Positions 25,571-27,818 of a stretch of 27,818 nucleotides of DNA are shown one piece after another; within the stretch, counting starts at the first letter, position 1, and every line of letters begins with the position of its first letter. The stretch lies in the NCBI GenBank assembly GCA_964383905.1, contig CAYLJO010000066.1, positions 1-27,818 of the forward strand. Reading direction: 5' to 3'. The position numbers and the translations under genes are program-made. This DNA comes from CAYLJO01 sp964383905 (GTDB lineage: Bacteria > Acidobacteriota > Blastocatellia > Pyrinomonadales > Pyrinomonadaceae). The notes under the pieces were generated by a model. That model was not told where the DNA came from. It searched no databases and worked only from the letters and a program-made list of their open reading frames with translations.

Positions 25571-26094
25571 CTTTTATCTCCTTTATGTATTCCCTCCTGG
25601 GTCACCGCCGTATCAACTCTTCACGAGCCGCCGCAGCGGTAACCGGCCCGGCACTCTTTCAGGGGGTGTTAATGTTCAATGATAGCTTCATTCCCCTCCG
25701 GCACGGCCTCCGGATCGGCATTGTCTATTTCTGGCGAGAGTATTAGGAATTTTGTGGTAAATGAATTAAACCCAAGTCCGCCATGAGCCCTCTTGCGGCG
25801 AAGCTTTGATGACAACGACGTGACCGGCTTATTCTAGCCGAGATCGGCTGAGGGCGCTAGAGTTTTGTGCCGTGTGGCTGGGTTGACACCCAACCCCTTC
25901 TGCCCGTCTCGTACGGGAGTGGAGCGTACGACCGAGCAGTATCTATCGCAACTCTACTCGACATACCACGTAAATTTCCCGCAAAAACGCCCTGTATTGC
26001 TGCGCAAGTTTGCCTGTCATCAGCCTACAGTTTTCCACAGGTTTTTCCACAGCCGCCCTGCCGGTAAGTGCCAGACACTTAAAGTATTTTCTGC
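25571..26094. other. Gene-free stretch upstream of the candidate RNA gene
   Basis: No credible coding sequence on either strand; the short frames present lack ribosome binding sites and family signatures. Small inverted repeats are visible. CGGCT (25825-25829), AGCCG (25836-25840) and CGGCT (25845-25849) can form two mutually exclusive stems. GGGTTG/CAACCC and TCGTACG/CGTACGA pairs lie around 25879-25942. Confidence 0.45.
26031..26051 (+). repeat. Two TTTTCCACA repeats resembling DnaA boxes
   Basis: TTTTCCACA occurs at 26031-26039 and 26043-26051 in direct orientation with a 12-bp period. Each differs by one base from the DnaA-box consensus TTATCCACA. The pair lies about 45 bp upstream of the -35 element of the RNA gene, where a regulator could bind. 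Two boxes are too few to suggest an origin. Confidence 0.25.
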
Positions 26095-26122
26095 TTGACA
26101 TGCCTTCACCAGACTGTATAAT
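26095..26122 (+). promoter_or_regulatory. Perfect-consensus sigma70 promoter of the candidate RNA gene
   Basis: TTGACA (26095-26100), a 16-bp spacer and TATAAT (26117-26122) match the consensus at all twelve positions. Transcription should begin near 26128-26130. No ORF with a ribosome binding site follows on this strand for more than 1.5 kb, so the promoter appears to serve a non-coding RNA. Confidence 0.85.
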
Positions 26123-26128
26123 GCGCAT

Positions 26129-26630
26129 CCTGTCACGGGCTCACGGGCACGTGACCGACGAGGAGAAGAGGAACGGCGCGGTGACGCATCGTTCGCGGGA
26201 GATAGCAGGCGGCTGTTATTTCTATTACGCTCCACGTTGAGGCCGAAAGGCTTGCTAAGAGGAAGTCATTGACTTCCTTGAGCGCCCGGATCAAAACGGG
26301 TGGCGCCCTTTGGAGAGGACCCGCCAGGGGGTAGCAGAAGCCGCTCAAGTCGAAAGGCTTGGGCCTCGTTGCCGGGGACGTAACCGGCGGTGGAGGAAAA
26401 GCCACCACACCAAAAACCAAACGGCAGAAGCGTTCCACAAGAGCGCCGTAATTCATGAAAATGAGTTAAAGCCGACCGGGTTGCGCCGACCGCCGGCGCA
26501 CACTCCGGGATATAAATCGGTGACTCCTGCGTGTACATGCGGAGTTGCCAAAACCCCATGAACCGCTTCGGCGGTTTAACGGGATCAAAGATTGCGCTGC
26601 TTTCACGTGTGGGAAGCAGCGCAATTTCGT
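26129..26630 (+). ncRNA. Candidate large structured non-coding RNA, about 500 nt
   Basis: The region between a perfect promoter and a strong terminal hairpin is packed with local stems. GTCACG/CGTGAC lies at 26132-26155. AGGCC-GAAA-GGCTT covers 26240-26253. AGGAAGTC/GACTTCCT with 3-nt loop is at 26260-26278, GCGCC/GGCGC at 26282-26306, and CCCTTTGG/CCAGGGGG at 26306-26331. CTCAAGTC-GAAA-GGCTTGGG covers 26344-26363, GCCGG/CCGGC 26371-26388 and GGTGG/CCACC 26389-26406. AATTCAT-GAAA-ATGAGTT is at 26450-26467, TGCGCCG/CGGCGCA at 26482-26500, ACTCC/GGAGT at 26523-26545 and AACCGC-TTCG-GCGGTT at 26561-26576. Three GAAA and one UUCG tetraloop argue for RNA-level selection. It lacks RNase P core motifs, a tmRNA tag or tRNA-like end, and the SRP signature. 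ORFs here lack ribosome binding sites. Identity and function are unknown. Confidence 0.7.
26591..26625. terminator. Strong terminal hairpin shared by the RNA gene and the convergent creatininase gene
   Basis: ATTGCGCTGCTT (26591-26602) and AAGCAGCGCAAT (26614-26625) form a perfect 12-bp stem with an 11-nt loop. Only short T tracts follow on each side (TTTCGTT on plus, TCTTTGATC on minus). It lies exactly between the end of the RNA region and the creatininase stop at 26643, so it likely stops both transcripts. Confidence 0.7.
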
Positions 26631-26642
26631 TACTCTGAACTA

Positions 26643-27503
26643 CTATTTGCTTGATCCTTTGACTCGATTAAAGAACTCCTTCTGCAACTCCAAAGCCTTC
26701 GTGTCGGCTTTGGCCGCCCGTATTGCTCTCGCCAGTGTTTCCACTTGATGATCCGTGATCAGTTGCCCCAGCTCGCGAGTGGCTTTGTCCCCCTCCCCCG
26801 CGTAATGGTTGGGGAAATCAGCATACCACCAGATGGCAGTATAAAGGTCGGGGAGTGAGAGTCGCTTCTGGTTCTCTCCCGACTCCTGTTTCGCACGTTG
26901 CATTCTGACGAGCTCCGGTCGCAGGTACAGCAGGACGGATGTTTCCCTCTCCCCCGCATGCATATCGCCCGCCGGGTCTGACTTGCGTACCTTTTTTATC
27001 TCTTCCGCCAGGGCCGGATCAGCTGCCGGTTCGTAGAAGTAGACGACGTAATCACGAGGGCGCTCAAGCTGCGACTGCACGAAGTACCTCAAGAGTTGCG
27101 GATTCCCTCCGTGACTGTTGACGATGACAATCTTCTTGAACCCGTTGCGGGCAATCTCCTCACACGTGGCGTCCAGGAGATCCCACACGACGCGTGACGG
27201 CAGAGCGAAGGTACCCGGTTGATGCCTCGCTTCGTTGATCTGACCGTAGAAGAAGTCCGGGAAGACCACGGCGTATTCGATCCTGGTAGCGCGGGCCGCC
27301 CACTCACGAGCCTGGATCAGGTCGGAGCCGATGGGGACGTGTGGCCCATGTTTTTCCAGAATGCCGATGGGAAGAACGCAGGTGTATGCGGCCCTTTCTT
27401 GAGCCCTGGCCCAATCACTTGCCGTGAGCTCGTCCCAGCGTGAAGGTAGGTCCTGCGCGGCCGCGCAACCGATGAGCATCAGTAATACGATAAATAGTCT
27501 CAT
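26643..27503 (-). CDS. Exported creatininase-family amidohydrolase, probable lipoprotein
   Basis: 286 aa. The family (creatinine amidohydrolase, mycofactocin and F420/riboflavin pathway members) hydrolyses cyclic or linear amides at a two-metal site. Motifs are LPIGILEKHGPHVPIGSD (44-61, with metal ligands Glu50, His52 and Asp61), VNSHGGNPQ (129-137) and DMHAGERETS (181-190, Glu188). All appear intact. The N-terminus MRLFIVLLMLIGCAAAQ has a lipobox LIGC (Cys13), so it is probably a lipid-anchored exported protein; ordinary family members are cytoplasmic. AAGGAG lies eight bases before the ATG. It is single and converges on the RNA gene. The substrate cannot be inferred. Confidence 0.9.
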   Translation of the reverse strand: MRLFIVLLMLIGCAAAQDLPSRWDELTASDWARAQERAAYTCVLPIGILEKHGPHVPIGSDLIQAREWAARATRIEYAVVFPDFFYGQINEARHQPGTFALPSRVVWDLLDATCEEIARNGFKKIVIVNSHGGNPQLLRYFVQSQLERPRDYVVYFYEPAADPALAEEIKKVRKSDPAGDMHAGERETSVLLYLRPELVRMQRAKQESGENQKRLSLPDLYTAIWWYADFPNHYAGEGDKATRELGQLITDHQVETLARAIRAAKADTKALELQKEFFNRVKGSSK

Positions 27504-27551
27504 CTCGCTACTCCTTTATGATGTTAAAAACCGCTACCGACCTTTGTGTTT

Positions 27552-27587
27552 TGTCCAAAGTATCAGTATCGCATTGTTCTGTCCAAA
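27552..27587. repeat. Two direct copies of TGTCCAAA upstream of the creatininase gene
   Basis: TGTCCAAA is found at 27552-27559 and 27580-27587, a 28-bp spacing, about 50-85 bp upstream of the creatininase start. It may be an operator pair; chance is also possible. The rest of 27504-27774 has no gene I can support. Confidence 0.25.
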
Positions 27588-27774
27588 CCGGGGCGGCATT
27601 TATGGCTTCCTTCACAGATGTGGCTTTGAAGCCTGAACAGACTGATCCACAGATTCCATTGACACCGGTTAAAAGACTGATCTACCCTTCCCACTGCGCC
27701 TATTAGCAGTGGCCTTACTGCTTAATCCGGTGGGTAATCCTGACCTCGCTCTGTATCAAATTCTAGAGGTGGAT

Positions 27775-27818
27775 ATGAAAACGACAGCCCCCCGTACAGC
27801 CGACATGGTGATCGCCGT
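27775..27818 (+). CDS. Start of a plus-strand gene cut by the window edge
   Basis: Fifteen codons are visible (ATG at 27775; MKTTAPRTADMVIAV). AGAGGTGG immediately upstream is a convincing ribosome binding site. The ending DMVIAV could be the first strand of a Rossmann fold, as in FAD-dependent oxidoreductases, but too little is present to name it. Confidence 0.55.
   Translation, partial: MKTTAPRTADMVIA

Noticed and set aside
25865..26128. Short coding frames on both strands (60-77 codons) upstream of the RNA promoter
   Set aside because: No ribosome binding sites, no recognisable motifs, and they overlap each other and the promoter.
26129..26630. Assignment of the structured region to RNase P RNA, tmRNA or SRP RNA
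   Set aside because: The conserved RNase P blocks (GAGGAAAGTCC, ACAGAA and GGTAAAC), the tmRNA tRNA-like ends and tag ORF, and the SRP core (GGAAGGAAGCA-like) could not be found on either strand.
1..27818. CRISPR arrays, tRNA or rRNA genes
   Set aside because: No regularly spaced direct repeats and no tRNA or rRNA signature were seen on either strand.

Overview
The window looks like a bacterial chromosome segment of moderately high GC. The gene set (bactofilin, S9 and M23 peptidases, a DUF1570-type gluzincin with TPRs, a TobZ-like carbamoyltransferase with an SxtJ-type partner, many secreted hydrolases) would fit an Acidobacteriota-type heterotroph. That assignment is an inference from gene content and style; no rRNA or tRNA gene is present to settle it.

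Layout. 1-5.3 kb: a Tat-exported LD-carboxypeptidase (S66), a Gfo/Idh/MocA oxidoreductase, a bactofilin, a small unknown gene and a GH4 alpha-galactosidase-like enzyme. 5.4-6.8 kb: a secreted M20 amidohydrolase on the minus strand. 6.9-10.7 kb: a four-gene plus-strand cassette of membrane-anchored SGNH hydrolase, a 53-aa DUF5989-like membrane protein, a carbamoyltransferase and an SxtJ-family membrane protein, preceded by a good sigma70-type promoter. It is followed by a perfect 28-bp-arm hairpin. 11.0-13.3 kb: a CPA2 cation/proton antiporter fused to universal-stress-like domains. 13.5-13.8 kb: a frameshifted AraC-type regulator remnant. 14.0-21.2 kb: gluzincin-TPR protein, fatty-acid-hydroxylase-like membrane enzyme, a small unknown gene, S9 peptidase, YceH-family protein and a Tat-exported M23 peptidase.

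21.2-23.0 kb is a mobile-DNA scar. An IS5-family (IS427-like) element of 804 bp has inserted into an already truncated IS110-family transposase. Removing the element and one copy of its target duplication restores the IS110 reading frame exactly. The IS110 remnant ends in a 26-bp inverted copy of its own sequence. 23.0-24.6 kb: a B12-binding-type radical SAM protein. 24.8-25.6 kb: two gene fossils joined together, a type II thioesterase fragment and a frameshifted alpha/beta-hydrolase.

26.1-26.6 kb holds the most interesting object. A perfect TTGACA/TATAAT promoter drives about 500 nt with no credible ORF, packed with stable hairpins (several closed by GAAA or UUCG tetraloops) and ending in a 12-bp-stem hairpin. 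I could not match it to RNase P RNA, tmRNA, SRP RNA or a riboswitch by eye, so it is called a candidate large structured non-coding RNA. A secreted creatininase-family amidohydrolase gene (minus strand) converges on it. The start of a further plus-strand gene is cut by the window edge.

Most genes are single or in short units, with several convergent pairs separated by strong hairpins. The only clear functional operon is the carbamoyltransferase cassette, which probably modifies a glycan, lipid or small molecule at the membrane; its substrate is not visible here.
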